A stretch of 64,000 bases of DNA from Sphingobacterium olei (lineage in GTDB: Bacteria; Bacteroidota; Bacteroidia; Sphingobacteriales; Sphingobacteriaceae), in contig NZ_SUME01000001.1 of assembly GCF_005048855.1 (NCBI RefSeq), positions 496,001 through 560,000 of the forward strand. The letters run 5' to 3'. Below the pieces are notes generated by a model. That model was not told the DNA's origin. It did not search any database and worked only from the letters and a program-made list of their open reading frames with translations. Positions 8,457 through 18,004 of this stretch are shown in pieces. A program made the position numbers and the translations under genes. How positions within the stretch are numbered: position 1 is the first letter of the stretch; each line of letters begins with the position of its first letter.

Positions 8457-9530
8457 TTAGTTTTTATTCTTCTCCTTTTCATTAAAATCCGCTACTTCTA
8501 TAATTCGCGGTATACTACTCTTAGGGGCCATATATTTGAGACGTTTAAGCTTCTTGCGGTGTTTGATCGCTCTAAATGTCCTATTGTTTTTATACAGATT
8601 CCAATTCATTAATAGTACCGAAAATAATACGATTACCAATCCTGCAATCTGTAATGCTGTTACGTTATGGTTTGTAAAGAAGTGAACTAGTACTAGCGCT
8701 ACAATGGGGTTGACATAAGCGTATGTGCTCACCTCGGTCGCCGGTCTTACTTGTAACAGCCATATGTATGAACTGAACGCTAATATAGATCCCATCAACG
8801 CAAGGTATGCCATGTACCCCCAACTTTCTAATGGAACTTCGCTGGCACTAAATGACGTGTATTGACCATTAAGCAGCGCAACTATTGTAAATGCAACACC
8901 CGCTGTCACCATCTGCCATGCAGTCTTCACCATCACATTGAGCGAGGGCTGTTTCTTTTTAATGGCAGATTTATTTTTTTGATTGTATTTTGAGAATAAT
9001 GATCCAATTGTCCAAGCCATAGTGCCAAAGGTAAGGACAGCCATAGCGATCAAATTTTGAGATTTCTCTGTGTCATCGCTTTGGGTGAATATCTGTTCTG
9101 CAAATAGCATTACGACACCTCCAAAACCGAATAACAAACCTAACACAATAGGTAGGCTGGAAAAATTTTCTTTCCATTTTGGTTTGTCGAATATGATAAA
9201 CCAAATTGCGGTAGCGGCCGAGAGTATGGCAACAATACCGGAGGAAATATACTGTTCAGCCCAAATGATAGCCGCCATGTCTACGAATAATAATAGAAAA
9301 CCTACAAACACAGCTTGCTTTATATCTGCTCGATTGATGATCCGATATCCTTTCAGTCCGCAATAACCCATTAACAATGCACCGGCGATAATAAAACGTA
9401 TAGAGCCCAATACGAAGGTAGGGAAAGAATGTAGTGCCTTTTCTATAAAAAAGAACGTAGATCCCCAAACAATGTAGACGACAAGATAGGCAAAAACGAT
9501 ATTGCCGGTAGATGGATTTTTTTCCTCCAT
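8457..9530 (-). CDS. EamA/DMT-family transporter
   Basis: A 357-residue inner-membrane protein with ten predicted transmembrane segments arranged as two EamA repeats. YIVWGSTFFFIEKAL is at the start of the first repeat, and WLLQVRPATEVSTYAYVNPIVALVL is the hallmark end of the second. The tail is basic and cytosolic. Such carriers usually export amino acids or other metabolites. It begins one base after the stop of an Lrp-type regulator on the same strand, so the regulator probably controls it. That pairing suggests amino-acid efflux, but the substrate is inferred from context only. Confidence 0.9.
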   Translation of the reverse strand: MEEKNPSTGNIVFAYLVVYIVWGSTFFFIEKALHSFPTFVLGSIRFIIAGALLMGYCGLKGYRIINRADIKQAVFVGFLLLFVDMAAIIWAEQYISSGIVAILSAATAIWFIIFDKPKWKENFSSLPIVLGLLFGFGGVVMLFAEQIFTQSDDTEKSQNLIAMAVLTFGTMAWTIGSLFSKYNQKNKSAIKKKQPSLNVMVKTAWQMVTAGVAFTIVALLNGQYTSFSASEVPLESWGYMAYLALMGSILAFSSYIWLLQVRPATEVSTYAYVNPIVALVLVHFFTNHNVTALQIAGLVIVLFSVLLMNWNLYKNNRTFRAIKHRKKLKRLKYMAPKSSIPRIIEVADFNEKEKNKN

Positions 9531-9531
9531 T

Positions 9532-10011
9532 TTATTCTTTAGTTGGAATGACTAATTTTTGTTCTTCTTTAATTGTTTCCAATACAATGGTTGTACGTGT
9601 CGACAATATACCTTCTATCTTTCCTAGCGTATTGCGCATAAGATCTACTAAACCTGAAGAGTCATTTGTTCGAACTTTTATTAGATATCCATCATCCCCG
9701 GCGATGTCGTGCACTTCCTGTACTTCGGGTATTTCTGCTAAAAGGTAGGCTACACCCTGTTCCCCGATGATATCGGATGTCTTGATGAAAATAAAGGAAA
9801 GCAGGTTCTGGTCTAATGCAAGTGGGTTTATCTTAGCATTATACTGAAGGATAATTTCTTTTTGTTCCAATTTTTTTACGCGTTCCAGGATAGCAGACGG
9901 AGCCATACCTAATTCTCTTGCAATATCTGCATTATTTGTACGTGCATTATTTTGCATAATGCGTAAAATTTGATAATCAATGTGATCCAGATTGTATTCT
10001 AATTTCGCCAT
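9532..10011 (-). CDS. Lrp/AsnC family transcriptional regulator
   Basis: A 159-residue protein of standard Lrp layout. The N-terminal winged helix has recognition segment NNADIARELGMAPSAILERVKKLE (residues about 24-47). The C-terminal RAM/effector domain includes EVQEVHDIAGDDGYLIKVR. It forms an operon with the downstream EamA exporter. A TAGTTTTG -7 box lies 8 bases before its ATG. The 256-bp region shared with the divergent dehydrogenase gene is likely its own control region. The ligand is not evident. Confidence 0.93.
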   Translation of the reverse strand: MAKLEYNLDHIDYQILRIMQNNARTNNADIARELGMAPSAILERVKKLEQKEIILQYNAKINPLALDQNLLSFIFIKTSDIIGEQGVAYLLAEIPEVQEVHDIAGDDGYLIKVRTNDSSGLVDLMRNTLGKIEGILSTRTTIVLETIKEEQKLVIPTKE

Positions 10012-10018
10012 AATTCTG

Positions 10019-10026
10019 CAAAACTA
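10019..10026 (-). promoter_or_regulatory. -7 box of the lrp-like gene
   Basis: TAGTTTTG on the minus strand ends 7 bases before the ATG codon, another case of an almost leaderless message. Confidence 0.55.
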
Positions 10027-10132
10027 GTAATTATTAGAATAATATTCAATTATTTTATTTTATAATGAATATTGTTCTCTTGGTTAATTGATTTTGGAGA
10101 TTTATCGTTTTAATAAAAGAGTCTGCATGATG

Positions 10133-10178
10133 ATATAAAAAACGAGAAAATACTTGCGTCTTTTTGCGTTTTTTATAT
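10133..10178. other. A/T hairpin in the lrp/dehydrogenase intergenic region
   Basis: ATATAAAAAACG pairs with CGTTTTTTATAT, and inner AAAA/TTTT pairs continue the stem around a loop of about 10-14 bases. It lies upstream of both divergent starts, so it is not an ordinary terminator for either gene. It may be an operator or a stop for read-through. Confidence 0.4.
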
Positions 10179-10240
10179 TTAAATCGACTTAAATTAGTAT
10201 TTATTATTACTAATATACATAAAAAATAACTTACTTTAAT

Positions 10241-10248
10241 TAGATTTG
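10241..10248 (+). promoter_or_regulatory. -7 box of the FAD/Fe-S dehydrogenase gene
   Basis: TAGATTTG matches TAnnTTTG, 19 bases before the GTG start. No -33 TTTG is seen at the right distance. Confidence 0.5.
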
Positions 10249-10267
10249 TTTATTAAAACCATAAGAC

Positions 10268-13189
10268 GTGTCAATACAACTATCTTTAGAAAATTTAGCT
10301 AAAACCTTGTCGGGTGATTTGTTTTTTGATTCCGCCGATCCTAAACATCAAATGATACGCTTGGCATACGCAACAGATGCTTCCGTATATCAGGAATTAC
10401 CTTTGGCAGTTTCTATTCCACATCATAAAACGGATTTACAGCAGTTGATTGCATTTGCCGAAATGCATCACCTCACGTTAATTCCACGTACTGCCGGAAC
10501 CTCTTTGGCTGGGCAGGTAGTTGGCTCGGGTATTATCGTGGATGTTTCTAAGTTTTTTAATAAAATATTGGAGATCAATGTGGAAGAAAAGTGGGTGAGA
10601 GTCGAACCAGGTGTGATACGGGATGATTTAAATGCCTTTTTAAGAGCTTACGGATTGATGTTTGGTCCTGAAACTTCGACAGCTAGTAGAGCGATGGTTG
10701 GGGGTATGATAGGAAACAATTCCTCCGGTTTACATTCTATCGTCTGGGGGGATATGCGTCAAAATCTCGTATCGGCCAATGTGCTTCTTAATGATGGTTC
10801 TGAAGTTGTATTTGAAGAGCTTGATGAGATGAATTACTTTAATAAATTAACATTAAAGTCAAGAGAGGGAGATATTTATCGTAATTTGAATGAAATAATA
10901 ACAGATAAAGAAAATATAGAAATAATCAATTCAGGTTATCCAAAAAAAACACTAACACGCCGCAATACAGGATATGCTTTGGATTTTTTAGTTGATACAT
11001 CTAAACCGTTTAATCTGTGCCATATATTGGCCGGGTCCGAGGGAACTATCGGCATTGTTACGGAGGCGAAGTTAAATCTTAGACCGCTGCCGCCAACCCA
11101 AATAGGGCTTCTTTGCGTACATTTTACTGATATGGTGGAGTGTATGCATGGGAATGTAATAGCGTTACAGCACCGGCCAGAAGCTTCTGAATTGGTGGAT
11201 AAGTATATATTGGATTTTACGGTAGGACACCCGACTTATCAATATAATCGTTTTTTTATAAAAGGAGATCCGCAGGCGCTGTTAATTGTCGAATTTAGAG
11301 GGGATACTTTGGATGAAATTGAGCAGAAAGCTATGGCGCTTAAGGATGATCTGGTGAAGAAAGGATTAGGCTACGCTTATCCTTGGGTTACGGGTGTACG
11401 TGACACGAATTTGGTGTGGGACGTAAGAAAAGCCGGATTAGGGCTAATCCGTAATCTTCCCGGTGATAACCAACCCGTCAACTTAATAGAAGATTGTGCG
11501 GTGTCACCAGAAGATCTACCCAGTTACGTAGCTGATGTACAGCTTCTTTTGGAAAGGGAAGGTGTGCACGCGTCTTATTATGCGCACGCGGGTGCAGGGG
11601 AGTTGCATATTGAACCTTTTATCAATTTAAAGACATCTGAAGGAAAACGGAAGTTTCGCTCTATTTTAGAACAGACAACGGATTTGGTGCTAAAATACAA
11701 CGGATCGTTAAGTGGTGAACACGGAGATGGCCGTCTTAGAGGTGAATTTATCAGTAAGGTACTTGGTGATAAGGTATATGATTTATTGAAAGATGTAAAA
11801 AATATTTTTGATCCAAAAGGTGTTTTCAACGCCAATAAAATTGTGAATACACCTCCTATGGATACTTCTTTGCGTTACGATACCGTCCCAGACGATGGCG
11901 CTATAAAAACATATTTTGACTTTACGAAAGACGAAAGCATTTTGCGTCTAGCGGAAAAATGTTCGGGTTCAGGAGATTGTCGTAAATCGGAAATTTCGGG
12001 GGGAACCATGTGTCCGTCTTTTATGGCTACACGCGATGAAAAAGATACGACGCGGGCTAGGGCAAATATGCTGCGTCAGTTTTTAACCAATTCAACAAAG
12101 GTGAATCGATTCGATCATGAAGAAATAAAGGAGGTAATGGATTTATGTCTGAGTTGCAAAGGCTGTAAAACGGAGTGTCCTTCGAGCGTGGATGTAGCAA
12201 AAATGAAGGCTGAGTTTCTTCAGCATTATTATGATGCGAATGGTGCTCCATTTAGATCCAAGTTGATCGCTAACTTTACAAAGAGTCAGCAGCTTGGATC
12301 ATATGTAGCACCACTATATAATTTCTTTTCACAAAGCCGTTTTTTTTCAGGTGTTATTAAACGAATCGTCGGATTTGCACCACAGCGATCATTGCCTAAA
12401 GTTCATTTTACGACGTTGAAGGATTGGGTGAAAAAGCAAGAATCGATTTTGAAACCGCGTCAGGTATATTTATTCTGCGATGAATTTACGGATTACAACG
12501 ATACGGAAATAGGAAAAATCGCTTATAAACTACTGACCGCTTTGGGGTATCAGGTGTTGATTCCTCCACATAAAGAAAGTGGAAGAACTTATCTTTCTAA
12601 GGGATTTGTCAAAGAAGCAAAAAAAATAGCTGAAATGAACGTGGAATTATTGAAAGATCTTGTTACCGATGATACACCCCTCTTGGGTATCGAACCTTCG
12701 GCAATACTAACTTTCCGTGACGAATATTTGACATTGGTAGATCGGGATCAACGTCAAACAGCAGAATCGCTAGCTAAAAACACATTGATGATTGATGAGT
12801 TTTTGGTATCTGAAATACAAAAGGGATTTATCCATACCGAACAGTTTACTTCTGACTCCCGTACAATAAAACTTCATGGACACTGTTATCAGAAAGCTTT
12901 TCACTTGGTAGGCTATACGGAAAAGCTTCTTTCGTTACCGATCAACTACAAGGTAGAGGTTATCCCCTCGGGTTGTTGTGGGATGGCTGGTTCATTCGGT
13001 TATGAAAAGGAACATTACGATGTATCGATGAAAGTAGCTGAACTGGTGTTATTACCAGCTGTGCGTGAATCGAGCGGAGACGTATTAATAGCTGCCGCGG
13101 GGACATCTTGTCGACATCAGATCAAAGATGGCGCGAGAAAACAGTCTTATCATCCGGTTGAAATATTATATAATGCTTTGTTAAAATAA
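10268..13189 (+). CDS. FAD- and Fe-S-binding oxidoreductase (D-lactate/glycolate dehydrogenase type)
   Basis: At 973 residues this is a fusion of a GlcD-like half and a GlpC/GlcF-like half. The N-terminal PCMH FAD domain shows RTAGTSLAGQVVGSG and GPETSTASRAMVGGMIGNNSSG. The FAD-oxidase C domain ends near residue 530 (SGEHGDGRLRGEF). Two cysteine clusters follow for 4Fe-4S centres (CSGSGDC..MCPS and CLSCKGCKTECP). Two Cys-rich motifs lie near the end (GHCYQKAF, SGCCGMAGSFG). Such enzymes oxidise D-2-hydroxyacids, most often D-lactate, at the membrane; the substrate is inferred. The start is GTG, supported by the -7 box and by the lack of an ATG in frame. Confidence 0.88.
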   Translation: MSIQLSLENLAKTLSGDLFFDSADPKHQMIRLAYATDASVYQELPLAVSIPHHKTDLQQLIAFAEMHHLTLIPRTAGTSLAGQVVGSGIIVDVSKFFNKILEINVEEKWVRVEPGVIRDDLNAFLRAYGLMFGPETSTASRAMVGGMIGNNSSGLHSIVWGDMRQNLVSANVLLNDGSEVVFEELDEMNYFNKLTLKSREGDIYRNLNEIITDKENIEIINSGYPKKTLTRRNTGYALDFLVDTSKPFNLCHILAGSEGTIGIVTEAKLNLRPLPPTQIGLLCVHFTDMVECMHGNVIALQHRPEASELVDKYILDFTVGHPTYQYNRFFIKGDPQALLIVEFRGDTLDEIEQKAMALKDDLVKKGLGYAYPWVTGVRDTNLVWDVRKAGLGLIRNLPGDNQPVNLIEDCAVSPEDLPSYVADVQLLLEREGVHASYYAHAGAGELHIEPFINLKTSEGKRKFRSILEQTTDLVLKYNGSLSGEHGDGRLRGEFISKVLGDKVYDLLKDVKNIFDPKGVFNANKIVNTPPMDTSLRYDTVPDDGAIKTYFDFTKDESILRLAEKCSGSGDCRKSEISGGTMCPSFMATRDEKDTTRARANMLRQFLTNSTKVNRFDHEEIKEVMDLCLSCKGCKTECPSSVDVAKMKAEFLQHYYDANGAPFRSKLIANFTKSQQLGSYVAPLYNFFSQSRFFSGVIKRIVGFAPQRSLPKVHFTTLKDWVKKQESILKPRQVYLFCDEFTDYNDTEIGKIAYKLLTALGYQVLIPPHKESGRTYLSKGFVKEAKKIAEMNVELLKDLVTDDTPLLGIEPSAILTFRDEYLTLVDRDQRQTAESLAKNTLMIDEFLVSEIQKGFIHTEQFTSDSRTIKLHGHCYQKAFHLVGYTEKLLSLPINYKVEVIPSGCCGMAGSFGYEKEHYDVSMKVAELVLLPAVRESSGDVLIAAAGTSCRHQIKDGARKQSYHPVEILYNALLK

Positions 13190-13234
13190 AAACAATCTTT
13201 ACATTTAGCTGTTTTACAATAAAATGAAATAATT

Positions 13235-13858
13235 ATGAAAGGTATATATTCTATTGTCGGATTAGGTATGGTAGCGCTAGTACTGACAAGCTGTAATAGT
13301 TCGTCTGCTGACAAGCAAAAAACGTCTGAACGTACGTTGGAAGTATTTACGAATGATGTTAATGCAACAAAACAGCAATTTTTCTTGAGATTGGTGGATG
13401 AGCAACAAACAGATTCTTCTGTGATTTATAATGCAAAATCAGTTTTTGAAGACGATACGGTAGGTTTACAGGTTGAAATTTTGAAAAATATCGAAGCTGG
13501 TGTAACTTCTGATGGCAAAATTGATGAAAGCAAAGGATTTGTGAAAGGATCTATTAAATTATCTTCAATAGGGGTCTACTCTGATAATCTGGTTAAAGCT
13601 TTAGGTACCATCTTCCAATTACCGTCTTCGGGAAAAATGACTAACCAAACTATTGATCCACTGGTTTTTTCGTCAAATAAAGTGCCTGTGGATTTGGCAA
13701 AACAAAGTACATATAGTTTTAAGTTTTTTTTGGACAATTCAGTTGGTACGGAAGCAGAGCTATTTGCTGTGGTGGATACCTACCGCAAGTCATTTGAGAT
13801 GTCGGAAAAAGATTCTACCTTTCGAGCACATCTCATTTCCGCATTTGAAGGGCAATAG
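13235..13858 (+). CDS. Hypothetical lipoprotein
   Basis: A 207-residue protein with a type II signal peptide; lipobox LTSC places the lipidated cysteine at about residue 20. The mature part is rich in acidic and polar residues and predicted beta strands, with no motif I recognise. It starts 46 bases after the dehydrogenase stop and could be read through from it. A hairpin with a T-run closes the unit at 13882-13911. Confidence 0.75.
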   Translation: MKGIYSIVGLGMVALVLTSCNSSSADKQKTSERTLEVFTNDVNATKQQFFLRLVDEQQTDSSVIYNAKSVFEDDTVGLQVEILKNIEAGVTSDGKIDESKGFVKGSIKLSSIGVYSDNLVKALGTIFQLPSSGKMTNQTIDPLVFSSNKVPVDLAKQSTYSFKFFLDNSVGTEAELFAVVDTYRKSFEMSEKDSTFRAHLISAFEGQ

Positions 13859-13881
13859 GTTAGAGCCTAATATTTTATAGC

Positions 13882-13911
13882 AAGGTTAGTGTTTTTTTTT
13901 GTACTAACCTT
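13882..13911 (+). terminator. Hairpin terminator with T-rich loop
   Basis: AAGGTTAGT pairs with ACTAACCTT around a T-rich loop, and T-rich sequence follows. The next gene's -7 box starts at its last base. Confidence 0.6.
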
Positions 13912-13919
13912 TATTTTTG
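13912..13919 (+). promoter_or_regulatory. -7 box before the secreted propeller-like gene
   Basis: TATTTTTG matches TAnnTTTG, 12 bases before the ATG at 13932. Confidence 0.5.
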
Positions 13920-13931
13920 TCATATTCACGG

Positions 13932-14807
13932 ATGATAAGATTTAATGTGAAATTTTTCTTGCTTTACCTCTGCTTTGCTATACATTATTGTGCTATAGCA
14001 CAGGATTCAATATATGAGAAAAAAACACTCGGAAAAATTTTGAATTCAAAATTAGGGGAAATTTCCGGAATAATTCCTTCTGCTACCTGTCCTCATCATT
14101 TTTGGGTACATAACGATAGTGGAGATAACGCTACTATTTATTTAATAGATACACTATGCAATCTAAGGTGTCAATTTAATCTTGAAAATATCAAAGCTGT
14201 AGACATTGAAGATATTGCATGGTTGAAAATTGATAATATACCTTATATATTGCTGGCTGATATTGGAAATAATAAAAGAGATAGAGAAATCCTGTCATTT
14301 TATTTATTCGAGGAACCAAAATTTTCAGGAGATCAAACCGTTGTTACTGTTGCAAAATCGTCCATTAGGGAGATAAAAGTTAGGTACGCTGATAAAAAAA
14401 GAGATGCTGAAGCTGTATTTGTCGATCCTGTGGATAATCAAGTATATATAATTTCTAAGCGCGATCTAAGGGTGGGTGTATTTGATTTTAAAATTCCTCC
14501 AATAGCAAACCACGTTTTAACGCTGGATGCTAAGCTTACCCTGCCCTTTACATTTGCTACCGCCGCTGATATATCTCGTGATGGTCGACAAGTATTAATT
14601 AAGACCTTGACAAATATCTACCATTGGAATAGAAATTCGAATAGTAGTATTATTGAAACATTGTTGGCATCTCCTGTCGGGATTCCTTATGAAGTAGAGC
14701 CCCAAGGAGAGGCTATTGCTTTCGATCCGCATAGTGCTAATTTTTATACGATAAGTGAGCGTCCTTTAGGATTGGATTCTTATCTTTATAGGTACGAAAA
14801 AAGATGA
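13932..14807 (+). CDS. Secreted beta-propeller-like protein of unknown function
   Basis: A 291-residue protein with an N-terminal signal peptide (FFLLYLCFAIHYCAIAQ). Short motifs recur at propeller-blade spacing: FWVHNDSGDNATIYLID, EDIAWLKIDNIPYILLADIGNN, DAEAVFVDPVDNQVYIISKR, EGEAIAFDP-like and FYTISE. These resemble SdiA-regulated or NHL/phytase-like propellers with acidic loops. The ATG at 13932 was chosen over a TTG five codons earlier that overlaps the -7 box. The function is unknown; a surface or periplasmic location is likely from the signal peptide. Confidence 0.7.
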   Translation: MIRFNVKFFLLYLCFAIHYCAIAQDSIYEKKTLGKILNSKLGEISGIIPSATCPHHFWVHNDSGDNATIYLIDTLCNLRCQFNLENIKAVDIEDIAWLKIDNIPYILLADIGNNKRDREILSFYLFEEPKFSGDQTVVTVAKSSIREIKVRYADKKRDAEAVFVDPVDNQVYIISKRDLRVGVFDFKIPPIANHVLTLDAKLTLPFTFATAADISRDGRQVLIKTLTNIYHWNRNSNSSIIETLLASPVGIPYEVEPQGEAIAFDPHSANFYTISERPLGLDSYLYRYEKR

Positions 14808-14835
14808 AAATGAAGCTATCATAATTTATATACAA

Positions 14836-15642
14836 ATGAAAAATATTTCCTTATTACTTTTATTTGTTTTTGGTGTCGGCACCAATGTGTTTTCAGCCCA
14901 AGTAGATACCGTGGATGTGTATTCAGCCGCTATGCATAAGAATATTAAGACCGTAATCATCCGGCCCGAGGGAAATAAAAGCCCAGCTCCAACCCTTTAT
15001 CTTTTGCACGGATATTCGGGAAACTATTCCAACTGGGTGAAAAATGCCCCATATATAAAAAATCTAGCTGACTTTTATGGGTATAACGTCGTGTGCCCGG
15101 ATGGAGGTTTCAATAGTTGGTATTGGAACATCGAGGGAGACAACAATTATCAATACGAAACGTTTGTAAGTAAAGAACTTGTTGAATTTGTGGAGAAGAA
15201 CTATTTAGCACGTACCGGACGTGAGGCGCGCGCAATTACCGGATTAAGTATGGGAGGACATGGAGCACTATATTTAGCAATTCGTCACCAAGATGTTTTT
15301 GGCGCAGCGGGAAGTACAGCAGGTGGGGTTGATATCAGGCCTTTTCCGAACAATTGGGATATGGCCGCTAGACTTGGTACCTATGCGAGTAATAGAGAAG
15401 AATGGGATCAGCATACTGTAATGGAGTTGATTCATCTTATCCAACCTGGTAATTTGGAGCTTATAATTGATTGCGGTACTGGTGACTTTTTTTATGATGT
15501 AAACGTAAAATTTCACGAACAACTTACTTATATGAATATTTCTCACACTTTTATATCTATGCCAGGCAAACACAATTTCGACTATTGGGCGAAATCCATT
15601 AAATTGCAAATGGCATTTTTTGATGATTTTTTTCGCACCTAG
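14836..15642 (+). CDS. Secreted esterase, alpha/beta hydrolase (esterase D family)
   Basis: A 268-residue protein with a signal peptide ending near VFSAQ. The oxyanion block is YLLHGYSGNYSNW, the nucleophile elbow GLSMGGHG (about residue 140), the acid DCGTGDFF and the histidine GKHNFDYW, so the full triad is visible. The family includes acetylxylan, feruloyl and S-formylglutathione esterases. A signal peptide and a TonB receptor downstream point to a carbohydrate or ester substrate outside the cytoplasm; the exact substrate is unknown. It starts 28 bases after the preceding gene and is probably co-transcribed with it. Confidence 0.9.
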   Translation: MKNISLLLLFVFGVGTNVFSAQVDTVDVYSAAMHKNIKTVIIRPEGNKSPAPTLYLLHGYSGNYSNWVKNAPYIKNLADFYGYNVVCPDGGFNSWYWNIEGDNNYQYETFVSKELVEFVEKNYLARTGREARAITGLSMGGHGALYLAIRHQDVFGAAGSTAGGVDIRPFPNNWDMAARLGTYASNREEWDQHTVMELIHLIQPGNLELIIDCGTGDFFYDVNVKFHEQLTYMNISHTFISMPGKHNFDYWAKSIKLQMAFFDDFFRT

Positions 15643-15681
15643 TTTGTAATTTTTTCGCACTCCAGTACAATTTTTAGATTC

Positions 15682-18000
15682 ATGCCTTATTTTCTTGTAA
15701 TACTTACTAGTTTATTCTTTTCCGTTTCATTAATCGCACAAGACAAGACGACCATCAGTGGCTATGTCAGAGATGCAGCCTCTGGCGAGGCGTTAATAGG
15801 CGCCGTCGTTCAAATAAAAGGTACGCAAAATGCTACTAGTACGAATAGCTATGGTTATTATGCCTTGCAGATTTCTGAACCGAATACCGAATTAATAGTC
15901 TCTTTTGTGGGATACCAATTTCTGGAGCAAACTATTCTTATTTCGGAGAATAAACGCTATAATTTTGAACTCGTTTCGTTAGATAATCAACTGGAAGAGG
16001 TTGTCGTTTCTGCGAAAAAGCAAAATGATAATGTCACAAATGCACAGATGGGTGCTTTTAATTTTACAATGGAAGAGGTGAAGAATATTCCTGTCGTATT
16101 TGGTGAAAGAGATATTTTAAAAACCATTCAGTTGCTTCCGGGAATTGGAAAAGGCGGGGAAGGTTCCTCTAATTTTTATGTTAGAGGGGGCGGAGCAGAT
16201 CAAAATTTAATCCTATTGGATGAAGCCACTGTATATAATGCTGCCCATCTATTGGGATTCTTTTCGACATTTAATTCGGACGCCATCAAAGATGTAGAAC
16301 TATATAAGGGGGGAATTCCGGCGCAATACGGTGGACGGATATCATCTGTGATGGATATAAATATGGTCGATGGTAATAATAAAAAATTTGCCGCAGAAGG
16401 TGGATTGGGACTCATCGCGTCCCGGTTGAAGCTGGAAGGCCCTATTGTGAAAGACAAAGGTTCTTTCATGGTCAGCGGAAGACGTACCTATGCCGATCTC
16501 TTTCTGAAGCTATCCGATGATGAAACAATAAATCAAAGTAAGCTCTACTTTTATGATTTAAATGCAAAAATAAATTACAGATTTAATGACAAGAATACCC
16601 TATACGCTTCAGGATATTTTGGAAAAGATGATTTAGGGTATGGAGATCTATTTAGTTTTGATTGGGGAAATGCCACGGCAACAGTGCGTTGGAATCATGT
16701 TTTTAATGAAAAACTATTCAGCAATACCTCATTGATCTATAGTGATTTTACGTATAATGTAAATGTATCTAACGATGAAAGTGACTTTACCATAGCTTCT
16801 AAAATTGAGAATTTTAATTTAAAGGAAGATCTGTCGTATTATGCAGATAATAAAAATACGCTTCGTTTTGGTTTAAATTTATTGCGTCAGAAAATTTCCC
16901 CGGCTAGCCTGAATGCCAGAGGCGAGTCTGCTGTGAATTCGATAGATATCGAAAGTAGAAGTGGTATAGAGGCGGCAGCCTACATTTCTCACGAATGGAG
17001 GCCATCAAGTTGGATTTCAATGATATATGGATTGCGTGCGACCGACTTTATGGTGCAGGGGCCGGGTACATTTTATGACTATGACGATGAAGGGGATCCC
17101 ATCGGAGAACAGTTGTTCGATGATGGCATTATAAAACATTATTTTAATCTTGAACCTAGACTATCGTTATCTGTTATTCTCAGTCAAGAGCACAGTGTTA
17201 AAGCATCTTATAATAGGATTGTACAGAACCTGCATCAATTGACTAATACAACTTCTTCTTTGCCTACGGATCAATATGTAGTTAGTAGCGTTAACATTAA
17301 ACCACAATACGCCGATCAGGCCGCATTAGGCTACTTTCGGAATTTCAATAATAATGCTTATGAGTTTTCTGTTGAAGCTTACTATAAATATATGGGCAAT
17401 CAGATTGATTTTCGAAATGGTGCAGATTTGCAGGCTAACAAATATTTGGAAGGAGAATTACTGTATGGTGTCGGCCGATCATATGGATTGGAATGGCATT
17501 TACGTAAATCAAAAGGTAAACTAAATGGGTGGATAAGCTATACTTTGGCAAAAAGCGAAAGACAATTCGAACAGATCAATGATGGTGAATGGTTTAATGC
17601 GCGACAAGATCGCACGCATGATATCTCTGTAGTGGGTATGTACGAACTTTCTAAAAAATGGTCTTTGGGTGCTACTTTCGTGTACTATACAGGGAATGCA
17701 ATTACCTTTCCTAGTGGGAAATATCAGGTAGACGGACGTACATTGTTTTATTATACCGAGCGTAATGGGTATCGTATGCCAGATTATCATCGATTGGATC
17801 TATCAGCCACCTATGAACCGCGAAAAGAAAATAAGCGTTTACACTCAAGTTGGTCTTTTGGACTCTATAATGTCTACAATCGACGGAATGCCTACATCAT
17901 AGATTTTAGGGAAAATGAACAAAATGTAAATGTTACGGAGGCTTACAAAATTGCACTTTTTGGTATTATTCCGTCTGTAACATGGAATTTTAAATTTTAG
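15682..18000 (+). CDS. TonB-dependent outer-membrane receptor with carboxypeptidase-regulatory-like domain
   Basis: A 772-residue protein. A signal peptide (ending SLIAQ) is followed by a CarboxypepD_reg-like domain (ISGYVRDAASGEALIGAVV, about residues 25-105). Next come the plug domain (NIPVVFGERDILKTIQLLPG, FYVRGGGADQNLILLDEATVYN) and a beta-barrel ending in the aromatic PSVTWNFKF. The family takes up bulky substrates through the outer membrane with TonB energy. It is followed 4 bases later by a DUF4249 lipoprotein, the usual partner of this receptor type in Bacteroidota. The substrate is not evident. Confidence 0.93.
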   Translation: MPYFLVILTSLFFSVSLIAQDKTTISGYVRDAASGEALIGAVVQIKGTQNATSTNSYGYYALQISEPNTELIVSFVGYQFLEQTILISENKRYNFELVSLDNQLEEVVVSAKKQNDNVTNAQMGAFNFTMEEVKNIPVVFGERDILKTIQLLPGIGKGGEGSSNFYVRGGGADQNLILLDEATVYNAAHLLGFFSTFNSDAIKDVELYKGGIPAQYGGRISSVMDINMVDGNNKKFAAEGGLGLIASRLKLEGPIVKDKGSFMVSGRRTYADLFLKLSDDETINQSKLYFYDLNAKINYRFNDKNTLYASGYFGKDDLGYGDLFSFDWGNATATVRWNHVFNEKLFSNTSLIYSDFTYNVNVSNDESDFTIASKIENFNLKEDLSYYADNKNTLRFGLNLLRQKISPASLNARGESAVNSIDIESRSGIEAAAYISHEWRPSSWISMIYGLRATDFMVQGPGTFYDYDDEGDPIGEQLFDDGIIKHYFNLEPRLSLSVILSQEHSVKASYNRIVQNLHQLTNTTSSLPTDQYVVSSVNIKPQYADQAALGYFRNFNNNAYEFSVEAYYKYMGNQIDFRNGADLQANKYLEGELLYGVGRSYGLEWHLRKSKGKLNGWISYTLAKSERQFEQINDGEWFNARQDRTHDISVVGMYELSKKWSLGATFVYYTGNAITFPSGKYQVDGRTLFYYTERNGYRMPDYHRLDLSATYEPRKENKRLHSSWSFGLYNVYNRRNAYIIDFRENEQNVNVTEAYKIALFGIIPSVTWNFKF

Positions 18001-18004
18001 GAAA